A stretch of 64,000 nt of DNA from Erysipelotrichaceae bacterium. Lineage in GTDB: Bacteria; Bacillota_I; Bacilli_A; Erysipelotrichales; Erysipelotrichaceae. The stretch's first letter is position 1. Each line of letters opens with the position of its first letter. Under the pieces are notes generated by a model. The model had not been told where the DNA came from, made no database searches, and was given only the letters and a program-made list of their open reading frames with translations. Positions 51,260 to 60,360 of the stretch are shown one piece after another. Both the position numbers and the translations under genes were made by a program. The stretch is from positions 62,001 through 126,000 of the forward strand of contig JAFRAB010000032.1 in assembly GCA_017405675.1 (NCBI GenBank), given 5' to 3'.

Positions 51260-52633
51260 TTACCGTTCCGCTGTGATTTCATTTGTCAGGTTAACAGCCC
51301 ACCGGTTGGAAGTGAATCTTCTTAACCCGATGAGGATCCTGACTGCCAGTTCAAACTGTGCCAGGAAATAAATCAGAGCAAAGTTTTCCATGTGCAGCAG
51401 AGATATCATACCGTAAATCAGCGGGATACCTACAAACCACACGATACCGCAGTCCAGAACCATTAACATCTTGGAATCTCCACCTGCTCTTAATGATGAG
51501 AAGATAACTACTACGATCATTCTCAGAGCAATTCTGAATGCGGAAACTCTGACGATGGCAACAGACAGCTCATAAACATCTGGATTGGTTAATCCAAACA
51601 GATCAACCAACGGCTTGGCAGCTCCGATAACTACTGAACCTGTAACAGCAGCCAGCGCCAGCCCCAGATACAGGAACCAGCGGCTTTCCAGAACCGCTTT
51701 TTTTACATCTCCCTTGCCTAATTCAGCACCTAACAGCATACTTCCAGATACAGATAAGCCGTTGCATACGGAGAAGAACATATTGGTAATGGTATTCGCG
51801 ACATAATAGGAATCAGTAACCTTTGTTCCCAGCAGACCATAGGCTTTGATGTATAACGATGTGCCGAAACCAAACAGTGTTTCATTAATGATAGTTGGAT
51901 AGGTTCTGATCATGACTTTTCTGAAGAAATCTCTGCTGATATCAAACATGATCTTAGGCTTTCCCACGAAAGCGGCTTTGCTCAGAATGGAATAACCCAT
52001 GTACAGGCCTAAGGCTACAACCTGAGAAGCAATAGTTCCCCAGGCAGCGCCAGCTACACCCATTGGTGAAAAACCTAATTTGCCGTAAATAAGTATGTAG
52101 TTAACTATAGCATTGGTTACCATTGATGTTGTTGAGATCCACATGGAAACATTTGTCTTATGGATACATCTGTAGAAATAGTTATATGCCAGGGCAACTG
52201 TGTTAAGAGGGAATGAAAACTTAACCAGATCAAGATAAATCTTGGCATAACTTATGACATCCGGATCCTTGACATAGAATCTTATAACCGGAATACACCG
52301 GAAAGATATCAGGCCGAAAAACCGTAAACCTACCAGCAGAGTCAGTATAAGTGACATACCAAAGGTGCGCTGCAGGTTTTCCTTATCATCAGCACCATAG
52401 AACTGGGAAGCATAGATGCCTGTGCCCTCCATGACGCCGAAGGAGATGCAGGTACAGACATGTCCGACCTGTGATGCCACACCAACAGGAGAAACCATTC
52501 CAATAGCCGAAACCATCATTGTATCAACCATGCCCATAGCACTTGAAAGCAGCTGCTGCAGCATGCTTGGTATTGCTAAACGTCCAACATCAGAATAGAA
52601 CTTCTTATCTCCCACATATTTTCCGGCTGTCAT
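51260..52633 (-). CDS. MATE-family efflux transporter
   Basis: This 457-residue membrane protein has twelve predicted segments in two halves, with the MatE pattern LAIPSMLQQLLSSAMGMVDTMMVS near the N-terminus. It exports drugs or metabolites in exchange for sodium or protons. The substrate is unknown. It has a GGGGGAT site. It converges with the TraX-like gene with no gap and no strong terminator between. Confidence 0.9.
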   Translation of the reverse strand: MTAGKYVGDKKFYSDVGRLAIPSMLQQLLSSAMGMVDTMMVSAIGMVSPVGVASQVGHVCTCISFGVMEGTGIYASQFYGADDKENLQRTFGMSLILTLLVGLRFFGLISFRCIPVIRFYVKDPDVISYAKIYLDLVKFSFPLNTVALAYNYFYRCIHKTNVSMWISTTSMVTNAIVNYILIYGKLGFSPMGVAGAAWGTIASQVVALGLYMGYSILSKAAFVGKPKIMFDISRDFFRKVMIRTYPTIINETLFGFGTSLYIKAYGLLGTKVTDSYYVANTITNMFFSVCNGLSVSGSMLLGAELGKGDVKKAVLESRWFLYLGLALAAVTGSVVIGAAKPLVDLFGLTNPDVYELSVAIVRVSAFRIALRMIVVVIFSSLRAGGDSKMLMVLDCGIVWFVGIPLIYGMISLLHMENFALIYFLAQFELAVRILIGLRRFTSNRWAVNLTNEITAER

Positions 52634-52769
52634 TATGAATCCCCCTTTTTAAGAATTACCCCCATTATAATAGAAAAGAACAGTAAACCCTATAATTATG
52701 ACTGATTTTTTCATAAAATATTGAAATTTTTTCATAACAAAAAAAACAATTTTCACCAGGAAACTGTTG

Positions 52770-52798
52770 TTGCTTGTAAATCATCATGGTGGTATCAT
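52770..52798 (+). promoter_or_regulatory. Extended -10 promoter for the SemiSWEET-like gene
   Basis: TTGCTT, a 17-nt spacer and TATCAT preceded by TGG (extended -10). Confidence 0.55.
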
Positions 52799-52835
52799 AA
52801 CGAAGGAATTAATAAACGAGAGGAGACAGCAAACC

Positions 52836-53123
52836 ATGGCAGAACTGTGCGAGATCATCATGTTAGTATGTTTCGGGGCCTCATGGCCAATCAATGCCAT
52901 TAAGGCATATAAAGCAAGAAGTACAAAAGGAACCAGCTTACTGTTTCTGATGCTGATATTTACCGGCTATGTTGCCGGTATCATGTCAAAGCTTCTCAAT
53001 AAGAATTACATGGCCAGTATCTCAACAAAATGGTATGTCCTGGCGGTATATGTAATAAATCTGTTGAGCCTGATAGTTAACCTGGTGATATATTTCAGAA
53101 ATCAAAGAATATCTGAACAGTAA
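52836..53123 (+). CDS. SemiSWEET-like PQ-loop membrane protein
   Basis: This 95-residue protein has three membrane segments and the PQ-loop/MtN3 pattern (GASWPINAIKAYKARSTKGTS), as in bacterial SemiSWEET sugar transporters, which dimerise. The PQ pair is replaced by PI, so the motif is degenerate. The substrate is unknown. I chose the ATG at 52836 with GAGGAGA upstream. The 200 bp upstream hold the promoter and no other gene that I see. Confidence 0.8.
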   Translation: MAELCEIIMLVCFGASWPINAIKAYKARSTKGTSLLFLMLIFTGYVAGIMSKLLNKNYMASISTKWYVLAVYVINLLSLIVNLVIYFRNQRISEQ

Positions 53124-53148
53124 AAGACGATGCATAAAGCATCGTCTT
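53124..53148. terminator. Bidirectional terminator SemiSWEET / hydrolase
   Basis: Stem AAGACGATGC/GCATCGTCTT between converging genes. Confidence 0.85.
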
Positions 53149-53896
53149 ATTTATTTACACTAAGCATGAACTGTTTTAACGCAGCCAGCATCTGGTCAAG
53201 ATGTCTGGTAAAACAGTGATCATCACCTGGAATGATTTCAAGCTTACAGTTCTTATATCTCTTCTGAGCATCTATGGCATATTTCAGAGGAACAGCTTCA
53301 TCTTCATCGCCGTGAACAATGAAAACAGGACCCGTATACTTATCAATCAGCTCTTCGATATGAATCATCTGAGCGGTACGGAAATAATTACCATTGATTT
53401 TATACAAACCGGCATCCAGTTCATCAGGAATATGATCAGGGTCAAACTTTACCCCGAAAAACATGCCATATTTAGCTGCATCCAGAATAACTGTTGCCGG
53501 AGACATTGGAATGATAGCTTTGAAATCATCATTTCTTAATCCACCGATTATCATCGTCAGCAGGCCTCCCTGAGAATGCCCACACACATACAGATCAGTC
53601 ACAAAATCGAGTTTCTTAGCATAATCAACGACATCTAAGGCGTTACTGATCCATTTAAGAAGTGTATGTTCCTCAAATCTGCCTTCACTCTGTCCATGCC
53701 CGTACAGTTCTACCCTTAAAGCAGCTATTCCGACTTCATTCATGATTCTGGCAGCACCTGCAATATGCAGTTCCTCCATATGACCTGTCAGGCCATGAAA
53801 AATAATAGCCAGAGGACACTTTCCGCTAAAGTTTTCCGGCATCTCAAGCTTGGCATGCAGACGAATGCCGTCACTGTTAATATAGTATTCTTTCAT
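53147..53896 (-). CDS. Alpha/beta hydrolase (esterase/BAAT-like)
   Basis: This 249-residue protein has IFHGLTGHMEE (oxyanion), the nucleophile elbow GHSQGGLL (Ser near 107), an Asp in VHGDEDEAVP (about 200) and His in GDDHCF (about 229). It resembles feruloyl or cinnamoyl esterases of gut bacteria, but the substrate is inferred only by family. No signal peptide. GAGGT ribosome binding site. Confidence 0.88.
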   Translation of the reverse strand: MKEYYINSDGIRLHAKLEMPENFSGKCPLAIIFHGLTGHMEELHIAGAARIMNEVGIAALRVELYGHGQSEGRFEEHTLLKWISNALDVVDYAKKLDFVTDLYVCGHSQGGLLTMIIGGLRNDDFKAIIPMSPATVILDAAKYGMFFGVKFDPDHIPDELDAGLYKINGNYFRTAQMIHIEELIDKYTGPVFIVHGDEDEAVPLKYAIDAQKRYKNCKLEIIPGDDHCFTRHLDQMLAALKQFMLSVNK

Positions 53897-53925
53897 TTTT
53901 ACTACCTCACATTACAATTATAGCA

Positions 53926-53952
53926 GAAAAAAGATAACCCTCAGGTTATCTT
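53926..53952 (-). terminator. Terminator after folD operon
   Basis: Minus strand: stem AAGATAACC/GGTTATCTT and T-run; it overlaps the folD 3' end. Confidence 0.82.
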
Positions 53953-54800
53953 GTCTGATTCACTGCTGCTTTGACAACATGTCTGGTAAGTACTGAAGTT
54001 GTAACTGAACCTATTCCTCCCGGTACAGGTGTGATCCTATCAACAATTGGTTCTACTTCTTCAAACAACACGTCTCCGCACAATTTCTGCTTTGTTTCAT
54101 TATATTTTATGCCGACATCAATGACAGTCTGTCCTTCACTTACATATTCAGCATTTATCGATTCCATCCTTCCGGTACAGCAGATTACTATATCTGCCTG
54201 TCTGGTAATTGAAGGTACGTCTTTTGTTTTGGTATGACATACGGTTACCGTAGCATTCCGGTTCATCAACAGCATTGCCAGTGGTTTACCAACCACCAGT
54301 GATCGTCCAATCACTGCTACGTTTTTGCCTTTAACATCAACATTGTAATACTTCAATGTTTCCATGACTGCTTCCGCAGTACATGGAGCAAATCCACATT
54401 CCTTATCAATGAAAATACTTCCCAGAGAGCTGTCAGAACAGCCGTCAACATCCTTAACCGGATCGATGTAATTTCTGGCTTTTTCGTTATCAAGATATTT
54501 TGGCAACGGTCTGAACATCAGAATGCCATGTACTTCCGAGTCACTGTTGAGCTCATCCAGGGTCCTGTAAAACTCTTCATAACTGACATCTTCAGGAAGC
54601 ACAACATTTCTGACCTTTATTCCCACATTCCGGCATTTCTTCATGGCACCTTTCTCATAGGCAATATCGTCACCTTTTTCCCCTACTCTTAAAATAGCCA
54701 GCGTTGTGTCTATGCCATTTTCTTTCAGGATGGCAACTTCATGTGCAGTCCGTTCATCCAGAATACCCGCAACCGGTCTGCCTTTTAATATTTCAGCCAT
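53946..54800 (-). CDS. folD: Methylenetetrahydrofolate dehydrogenase/cyclohydrolase
   Basis: This 284-residue bifunctional enzyme has the pattern DVDGCSDSSLG (catalytic region), VIGRSLVVGKPLAMLLMNRNATVTVCH and the C-terminal TPVPGGIGSVTTSVL. It interconverts 5,10-methylene- and 10-formyl-THF with NADP. The usual KxxxxK catalytic lysine region (DIAYEKGAMKKC) is present. It overlaps the cyclohydrolase-like gene upstream by 8 bp and is the last of three one-carbon genes. Confidence 0.95.
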   Translation of the reverse strand: MAEILKGRPVAGILDERTAHEVAILKENGIDTTLAILRVGEKGDDIAYEKGAMKKCRNVGIKVRNVVLPEDVSYEEFYRTLDELNSDSEVHGILMFRPLPKYLDNEKARNYIDPVKDVDGCSDSSLGSIFIDKECGFAPCTAEAVMETLKYYNVDVKGKNVAVIGRSLVVGKPLAMLLMNRNATVTVCHTKTKDVPSITRQADIVICCTGRMESINAEYVSEGQTVIDVGIKYNETKQKLCGDVLFEEVEPIVDRITPVPGGIGSVTTSVLTRHVVKAAVNQTR

Positions 54801-55410
54801 TGGAAAGCCTCTTTTCTACAGCCTTATAACAATTCAATGCTCTTTCGGCATATTCCCGGACCATCTCTGATGCCTTCTGATCAAGTTCATCAGCATAGTC
54901 TCTGTCTTTCATCAGTCTGGTATTTACCTTTATATTTATTAACGCTCCATAAATGGCACCATGAGCCAGCATTACAGATGTAGCTGCATCTGAAACTGCC
55001 AGTTTAGAACCGATTTCAGCCAGTCTTTCATCCAGTTCAACAACTCTGCAGCATAACTGCAGAATGTGATATGGTGCATCAGCAGCTGTTCTCAAACATT
55101 TTTCCATGGTTTCAGCATAACAGGGATCATTTTTATCCATTGAATAGGCTTTTGCCAGCGGTTCAAAAGCTTCGGCATCCTCATTGACCCAGTTAAGAAG
55201 ACTGATCCTTAATTCAGCAGTTTCTTTCATTATCCGCTGAATTTCATCTTCATATTCAGCATATTTCTTCTTTCCCGTGGTCAGGTTGGTAACCATTTCT
55301 GCCAGTGATGCTGCCAGTGATCCAACTAAGGCACTGACCCCACCGCCTCCCGGAACGGGAGCCTTACTGGCAGATAATTCCGTGAATTCCCTTATACTTT
55401 TATCAAGCAT
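54793..55410 (-). CDS. fchA: Cyclodeaminase/methenyl-THF cyclohydrolase (FchA-like)
   Basis: This 205-residue protein has the FTCD_C pattern: SAKAPVPGGGGVSALVGSLAASLAEMV and LLNWVNEDAEAFEPLAKAY. It probably opens methenyl-THF to 10-formyl-THF, as in acidaminococcal and clostridial fchA, working with folD and fhs. I chose the ATG at 55410 with AAGGAGG upstream, not the earlier TTG. Redundant with FolD's own cyclohydrolase activity. Confidence 0.9.
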   Translation of the reverse strand: MLDKSIREFTELSASKAPVPGGGGVSALVGSLAASLAEMVTNLTTGKKKYAEYEDEIQRIMKETAELRISLLNWVNEDAEAFEPLAKAYSMDKNDPCYAETMEKCLRTAADAPYHILQLCCRVVELDERLAEIGSKLAVSDAATSVMLAHGAIYGALINIKVNTRLMKDRDYADELDQKASEMVREYAERALNCYKAVEKRLSNG

Positions 55411-55424
55411 AATCAATTCCTCCT

Positions 55425-57095
55425 TTAGAACAGTCCGGTTATTACACCATTCTCATCTACATCTATTTTCTCTGCAGCCGGAACTTTCGGCAGTCCAGGC
55501 ATGGTCATGATATCACCGGTCAGGGCTACAATGAATCCTGCCCCGGCGGATACTTTCAGGTTTCTGACTGAGATTCTGAAATCTCTCGGTGCACCTAACT
55601 TGTTAGGATCATCAGTGAATGAATACTGAGTCTTGGCCATGCAGACAGGCAGATTGCCATAGCCCAGTTCTTCCAGCTGTTTCAGCTGTTTAGGGCTGCT
55701 GCCGACCAGATCAACACCGTCAGCATGGTATATTCTTGTAGCGATCGTATTCAGCTTTTCCATGATGGAAAGATTCAGATCATATGAATATTCAAAGTCA
55801 TTTGGCAGTTCGCACAGTCTGACTACTTCTTCAGCCAGTGCCTTACCGCCCTCGCCACCTTTAGCCCATACTTCACTTAAGGCTACGTTAACGCCTAATT
55901 CATGGCATTTATCCTCAATAAGCTTCAGCTCAGCTTCCGTATCGCTCGGGAACCTGTTGATGGCTACCACACAAGGCAGATGATAGACATTGGTGATATT
56001 ATCAACATGCTGCAGCAGGTTTGGCATGCCCTTTTCCAGAGCTTCCAGGTTTTCCTTAGCCAGATCAGCCTTGGCAACCCCACCATTGTGTTTCAGAGCT
56101 CTTACCGTAGCTACTATAACCACGGCGTTAGGCTTTAAACCAGACATGCGGCACTTGATATCCAGGAACTTCTCTGCTCCTAAGTCAGCACCGAAGCCGA
56201 CTTCGGTAATGGCATAGTCCCCAAGTTTCAGCGCCATTCTGGTGGCAGTTACCGAGTTGCAGCCATGGGCTATATTGGCGAAAGGTCCGCCATGGATGAA
56301 GGCAGGTGTATGTTCCAGCGTCTGAACCAGGTTAGGTTTCAGAGCATCCTTCAGTAAAGCCGCCATGGCACCCTGAGCTTTCAGGTCACCGGCGGTAACC
56401 GGCTTGTTATCATAGGTATAACCGACAACGATTCTGGCCAGTCTTTCCTTTAAGTCAGTAATGCTGGATGCCAGACATAATACAGCCATGACTTCGGAAG
56501 CTACCGTAATGTCAAAGCCATCCTGTCTTGGCGTACCGTCGGTTCTGGCCCCCAATCCATCAACGATATTTCTCAACTGGCGGTCATTCATGTCAACAGC
56601 ACGCTTCCAGGTTATTCTTCTCGGGTCAATGCCCAGGACATTGCCCTGCTGAATATGGTTGTCCAGCATGGCTGCCAGCAGGTTATTGGCAGCACCGATG
56701 GCATGGAAGTCACCGGTAAAGTGCAGGTTGATGTCTTCCATTGGAACAACCTGAGCATAACCGCCTCCTGCTGCTCCGCCTTTGACACCGAAAACAGGCC
56801 CCAGAGAAGGTTCTCTTAAGGCTACCACTGACTTCTTTCCGATATGTCTTAAGGCATCAGCCAGTCCTACGGTCGTTGTCGTCTTTCCTTCACCGGCTGG
56901 TGTCGGATTGATTGCGGTAACCAGAACGAGTTTTCCATCCGGTTTGTCAGCATAATCCTTCAACAGCTTATAATCGATCTTGGCCTTGTAGTTACCGTAA
57001 AGTTCAACATACTCTTCAGGTATGTTAAGACCGTCAGCTATTTCCGTGATTTTCTTCTTTTCACTGGCCTGTGCAATTTCAATATCTGTTAACAT
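55425..57095 (-). CDS. fhs: Formate-tetrahydrofolate ligase
   Basis: This 556-residue protein has the nucleotide motif [35 protein letters not shown] and the C-terminal [12 protein letters not shown]. It makes 10-formyl-THF from formate, ATP and THF, in the cytoplasm. It is first in fhs-fchA-folD, with GAGGTG upstream. The promoter at 57120-57148 leaves a leader of only about 18 nt, so no THF or ZTP riboswitch fits. Confidence 0.97.
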   Translation of the reverse strand: MLTDIEIAQASEKKKITEIADGLNIPEEYVELYGNYKAKIDYKLLKDYADKPDGKLVLVTAINPTPAGEGKTTTTVGLADALRHIGKKSVVALREPSLGPVFGVKGGAAGGGYAQVVPMEDINLHFTGDFHAIGAANNLLAAMLDNHIQQGNVLGIDPRRITWKRAVDMNDRQLRNIVDGLGARTDGTPRQDGFDITVASEVMAVLCLASSITDLKERLARIVVGYTYDNKPVTAGDLKAQGAMAALLKDALKPNLVQTLEHTPAFIHGGPFANIAHGCNSVTATRMALKLGDYAITEVGFGADLGAEKFLDIKCRMSGLKPNAVVIVATVRALKHNGGVAKADLAKENLEALEKGMPNLLQHVDNITNVYHLPCVVAINRFPSDTEAELKLIEDKCHELGVNVALSEVWAKGGEGGKALAEEVVRLCELPNDFEYSYDLNLSIMEKLNTIATRIYHADGVDLVGSSPKQLKQLEELGYGNLPVCMAKTQYSFTDDPNKLGAPRDFRISVRNLKVSAGAGFIVALTGDIMTMPGLPKVPAAEKIDVDENGVITGLF

Positions 57096-57119
57096 TATTT
57101 CACCTCGTATTTTTCTATA

Positions 57120-57148
57120 ATTCTACTTATAGTTTATTTAATCCTCAA
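57120..57148 (-). promoter_or_regulatory. SigA-type promoter of fhs-fchA-folD
   Basis: The minus strand reads TTGAGG (57148-57143), a 17-nt spacer and TAGAAT (57125-57120). Confidence 0.68.
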
Positions 57149-57193
57149 TAATTGTTTTATCCGCAAACTGTAGGTTTTTACGGGTTATTATCT

Positions 57194-57210
57194 CGTAATA
57201 TTGTATTACG
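57194..57210. promoter_or_regulatory. Inverted repeat CGTAATA-N3-TATTACG
   Basis: Perfect 7-bp arms with a TTG spacer, in the 250-bp region between fhs and the 57346 gene. It lies upstream of both promoters and could be an operator for either. Confidence 0.5.
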
Positions 57211-57345
57211 TATGTTTTGATGGTTTTTCATTTAAAATAACCGCTTTTTATAGGATTTATTATTCACATCTCCCCCTTTATCATAAAATTAGATTCTCGG
57301 GAAAGAATTAGAAACATAATATTAAACATTAATAAGGAGGACATT

Positions 57346-57561
57346 ATGGCATTATCATTAGATTCAAAAATCAGAGACATCATGAGATCACCTGAAGGAA
57401 GAGCAGTCATGGAAAAGTATGCACCTGGTTCAACCAAGGACCCACGCATGAAACTGGTTGGCGGCTTAACTTACCGCAAGCTGTTAAGCTATCCTGAATC
57501 AGCAGAAGTTGCTGCTCATGCAGATGAACTTGATGCCGATCTGAAAGCCTGCTCAAGATAA
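57346..57561 (+). CDS. Small hypothetical protein (71 residues)
   Basis: The 71-residue protein starts MALSLDSKIRDIMRSPEGRA and has PGSTKDPRMKLVGGLTYRKLLSYP in the middle, then an acidic helical tail. It is helical, soluble and has no signal peptide. I recognise no enzyme motif. It has a very strong AAGGAGG site and sits alone between fhs and the PucR regulator. It may be a small regulatory or adaptor protein of the neighbouring system; that is inference. Confidence 0.75.
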   Translation: MALSLDSKIRDIMRSPEGRAVMEKYAPGSTKDPRMKLVGGLTYRKLLSYPESAEVAAHADELDADLKACSR

Positions 57562-57585
57562 CATCTAAATCATAATTGATAATGT

Positions 57586-57608
57586 AAGGGCATCTTTGGA
57601 TGCCTTTT
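57586..57608. terminator. Bidirectional terminator between small gene and PucR gene
   Basis: Stem GGCATC/GATGCC flanked by AAGG/CCTTTT. Confidence 0.7.
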
Positions 57609-59136
57609 ACTGTTGCCTGAGAGTCTCCTCCAGATCCATCGCCTTCAGCAGCATTTCCAGCTGCAGGCGCTGATCGTAATCCTTCAGATCAACATTCAGT
57701 TCCTTTTCTATTCTGGCAATTCTGTCTATCAGAGTGGAACGGTGAATGAACAGTTTCTGAGCCGTCGAAGTGTACGACATGCTTTCTTCCAGGAATACTT
57801 TCAGTGTTTCCAGATAGGAGACCCCAGAAGAACGGTCATGTTCGATCAGGCTGTTCAGTCCGACCGGGAAATAAGCCTCCAGAGGCATGGATCCCAGAGA
57901 GTTTACAACCATCTGCGTTAACGCATAACTGGAGAAGTAGAAGTAATCACTTTCCCTGTTCAGCATCAGACCGTTTTCGACGGCGGCCAGGGCCTGCATG
58001 TAGTGGATTCTGACATTATACAGATCACTGAATTCATTTGATATTCCGGCACACAGATGCATGCCCTTTACGAATTCACCCAGTTTCTTATTCAGCAGAA
58101 CATGGTAATTAGGGTTCTTTTCGTCTCGCAATTCATCAATGTTTATCAGTCCGATAAGGCAATCTTCTCGGTCAAAGGCATATGACTGGGCAAAGGTTTC
58201 CTCGAACACATCACATATATATGAAAGAGGCAGATGATTATGTCCTTTTCCATAGCGCATGTAGACACAGACGTATTCACTTTTTTCATTGCTTCCGGAC
58301 ATGATCATGCGCTGAGAATGCGACAGCGGCATCTCTTCAATCAGAGCCTGCATGACCTTCTTGAGTGAAGGCCGTGAATCATTTATAATGTTCGGATTTC
58401 TTTCAATGGCTATCTCAATCATGGAAGCCAGGTATTCAGCCAGCTTATCCTCCCCATCTACAAATCCCGTACTCCGGGAATTGATGCACAGACATCCTTC
58501 ATACTGATCGTTTCTATTGAAGAGATTTACGCATAATGTCTTGACACCGTACAGATCGATTCTCATGGCATTCTTCCTGTCGAACATCAGATCGGATGCG
58601 GACAGATATTTGCCCATGGATTCAAAGTTCAGCGAACCGCTGTCCGTAATGTTCCAGTTCTCATTATCCCTGCTGGTCGATGCCACTATCTTTATAGTAC
58701 TGTCCAGTACATAGATCGGCTTGTTGAAGATGTCCGCTGAATCAGATATCAGCGCCTGAATGTCATAGTCCTTGGCAAGATCTCTATACAGAGTTTTTTC
58801 CCAGCTGTCATACTTATCATATATGTTCTGAAGGATCTGATATACCGTGAAAAAGTCCTGTTTCTTTCTGATAACCAGGACGGTCATTCTTTCCTTATAG
58901 TAATTAAGTGTAAAGCCATCTCCGATGCAGATCAGCATCGATCCCTTCTGAATGTGGGGTCTCTGCGGAAGGTGATCAATACTTGCCAGATAGAGACGGT
59001 TTTTCATAAACGATGTTTCGCCATCCAGATAAAACTCTGCACGTCCCAGAGTAAGTTCAGTTAACTGCGGTCCGTGCATCTCGCACTGAAAATGTCTGGA
59101 CAGCTCGTTATAGATGATATCCGCATTCAGCTTCAT
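57607..59136 (-). CDS. PucR/CdaR-type transcriptional regulator
   Basis: This 509-residue protein has a C-terminal HTH_30 domain of the PucR type (about 430-500: ETLKVFLEESMSYTSTAQKLFIHRSTLIDRIARI). The long N-terminal part includes a GAF-like or CdaR-like region (about 125-250) and a PucR-type central region. Such regulators usually activate a neighbouring catabolic operon in response to a substrate, which fits the divergent SDR operon at 59441. It has no strong ribosome binding site change; the start follows AAGAAGGTATAAAT. Confidence 0.88.
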   Translation of the reverse strand: MKLNADIIYNELSRHFQCEMHGPQLTELTLGRAEFYLDGETSFMKNRLYLASIDHLPQRPHIQKGSMLICIGDGFTLNYYKERMTVLVIRKKQDFFTVYQILQNIYDKYDSWEKTLYRDLAKDYDIQALISDSADIFNKPIYVLDSTIKIVASTSRDNENWNITDSGSLNFESMGKYLSASDLMFDRKNAMRIDLYGVKTLCVNLFNRNDQYEGCLCINSRSTGFVDGEDKLAEYLASMIEIAIERNPNIINDSRPSLKKVMQALIEEMPLSHSQRMIMSGSNEKSEYVCVYMRYGKGHNHLPLSYICDVFEETFAQSYAFDREDCLIGLINIDELRDEKNPNYHVLLNKKLGEFVKGMHLCAGISNEFSDLYNVRIHYMQALAAVENGLMLNRESDYFYFSSYALTQMVVNSLGSMPLEAYFPVGLNSLIEHDRSSGVSYLETLKVFLEESMSYTSTAQKLFIHRSTLIDRIARIEKELNVDLKDYDQRLQLEMLLKAMDLEETLRQQ

Positions 59137-59286
59137 TATTTATACCTTCTTTACCAGTTCATTATAGCACATTTCCGGTTCTGTGACCCGTCATTTTGTA
59201 GGTGTCAGTATTTTTCAAAACAAACATAACATCGTATGGAAAAACAGGTTTCCTGAATTAATCATTCATTTCATCAATCATTTTCC

Positions 59287-59300
59287 ATTTTCCGGAAAAT
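59287..59300. promoter_or_regulatory. 14-bp palindrome, PucR-type operator candidate
   Basis: ATTTTCCGGAAAAT is its own reverse complement. It is centred about 62 bp upstream of the -35 of the SDR operon promoter, suitable for an activator. Confidence 0.5.
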
Positions 59301-59354
59301 ACCCCGTCAAACAGTTCAGTAAACACCCTGAAAATACCTTAAATTTTTGTATTT

Positions 59355-59383
59355 TTGACTTTATTTTATTTATTTATTATAAA
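59355..59383 (+). promoter_or_regulatory. Strong SigA-type promoter of the SDR/GcvT operon
   Basis: TTGACT (59355-59360), a 17-nt spacer and TATAAA (59378-59383). The leader is about 50 nt. Confidence 0.75.
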
Positions 59384-59440
59384 GATGTATTCAATCCCGG
59401 GAATATAATTTTAATCGTACATTAAGGAGGACTTTTATTT

Positions 59441-60349
59441 ATGGCATTTACACCTGATGATAAGGGAATGCTTCAGGGTTATATTGATAAAGCACGCCCC
59501 TTCACAGACATGTTTTCAGTTAAGGGAAAAGTTGCCCTGGTAACAGGCGGCTCTTCCGGTTTGGGATTTGATATTACATTAAGATTACTGCAGGGCGGTG
59601 CCAGGGTCGTCATGGCTTCCAACTCACACATTGAAGAGGAAGCTGCTCTCGATCTGCTGCACAAGGAAGGCTATGGCGATGATGATGTCGTTTTCTGTTT
59701 CACTGATGTCAGAAATGAAGAAGAAGTCGAAGCACTGGTCAGCTTTACCGCTGAAAAGTTCGGTTCACTGGACATCTTCGTAAACAGTGCTGCCATCTGG
59801 AATTACGCCAAGATCTATGATCTGCCTAAGGAAGACCTGCAGCTGGTCTTTGAAACAAACGTATACGGTGCCTTCTTCGGCGTCAAGTACGTCAGCAGAT
59901 ACATGAAGGAAAACAACATTCACGGCAAGATCGTTCTGATTTCATCCAACAGTCCGGTCATGCCTTATCCTGTATTCGGCGGTTACCCTCACTATGCTTC
60001 CAGCAAGGCAGCAGTCATGGGTCTGGCTACCGAAGCAGCCAAGGAACTGAAGCGCTACGGCATCAATGTCAACAGCATTGCCCCGGGCGGCATGGTTACT
60101 CCTGGTGCTGCCGGTAACCTGGCCAGTGATGGTCTTACCGAAGAACAGCAGGATGAATTCTATGATGAATTAATGGTATGGCAGGTTGACGGCCAGTTAC
60201 CTGTCGATGAAGTCGGCATCATGGCTTACACCTTCTGCACACCTGTCGCAGACGGCATTACCGGTGAAACCATTTTCGTTGATGGCGGTGCTTCACATAA
60301 CATTGTTAAATATCAGGCAGCCATTGATGCTTACCCGCCTGAGGATTAG
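59441..60349 (+). CDS. Short-chain dehydrogenase/reductase
   Basis: This 302-residue SDR has the cofactor motif TGGSSGLG (about 36-43), NSAA (in place of NNAG), a catalytic Ser in LISSNSP and YASSK (Tyr and Lys near 187-191). The N-terminal 30 residues and the C-terminal tail make it longer than the usual 250. It oxidises or reduces a carbonyl or hydroxyl of an unknown substrate. First gene of an operon with a strong AAGGAGG site; it is 11 bp before the Cys-rich gene. Confidence 0.9.
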   Translation: MAFTPDDKGMLQGYIDKARPFTDMFSVKGKVALVTGGSSGLGFDITLRLLQGGARVVMASNSHIEEEAALDLLHKEGYGDDDVVFCFTDVRNEEEVEALVSFTAEKFGSLDIFVNSAAIWNYAKIYDLPKEDLQLVFETNVYGAFFGVKYVSRYMKENNIHGKIVLISSNSPVMPYPVFGGYPHYASSKAAVMGLATEAAKELKRYGINVNSIAPGGMVTPGAAGNLASDGLTEEQQDEFYDELMVWQVDGQLPVDEVGIMAYTFCTPVADGITGETIFVDGGASHNIVKYQAAIDAYPPED

Positions 60350-60360
60350 AAAGGATCCAG

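Larger units (their letters stand above)
59137..59440. other. Intergenic region with promoter and palindromes (304 bp)
   Basis: It separates the PucR gene from the SDR operon. It contains the promoter at 59355-59383, a perfect 14-bp palindrome ATTTTCCGGAAAAT (59287-59300), a related GGAAA/TTTCC repeat (59238-59253), and TTTCCGG again near 59172. No gene is seen; short open frames there look non-coding. Confidence 0.7.

Noticed and set aside
57096..57345. THF or ZTP riboswitch before fhs
   Set aside because: The promoter leaves a leader of about 18 nt; I see no conserved core in the gap.
59183..59425. 80-residue open frame upstream of the SDR gene
   Set aside because: It spans the promoter, has no ribosome binding site and its composition looks like non-coding AT-rich DNA.
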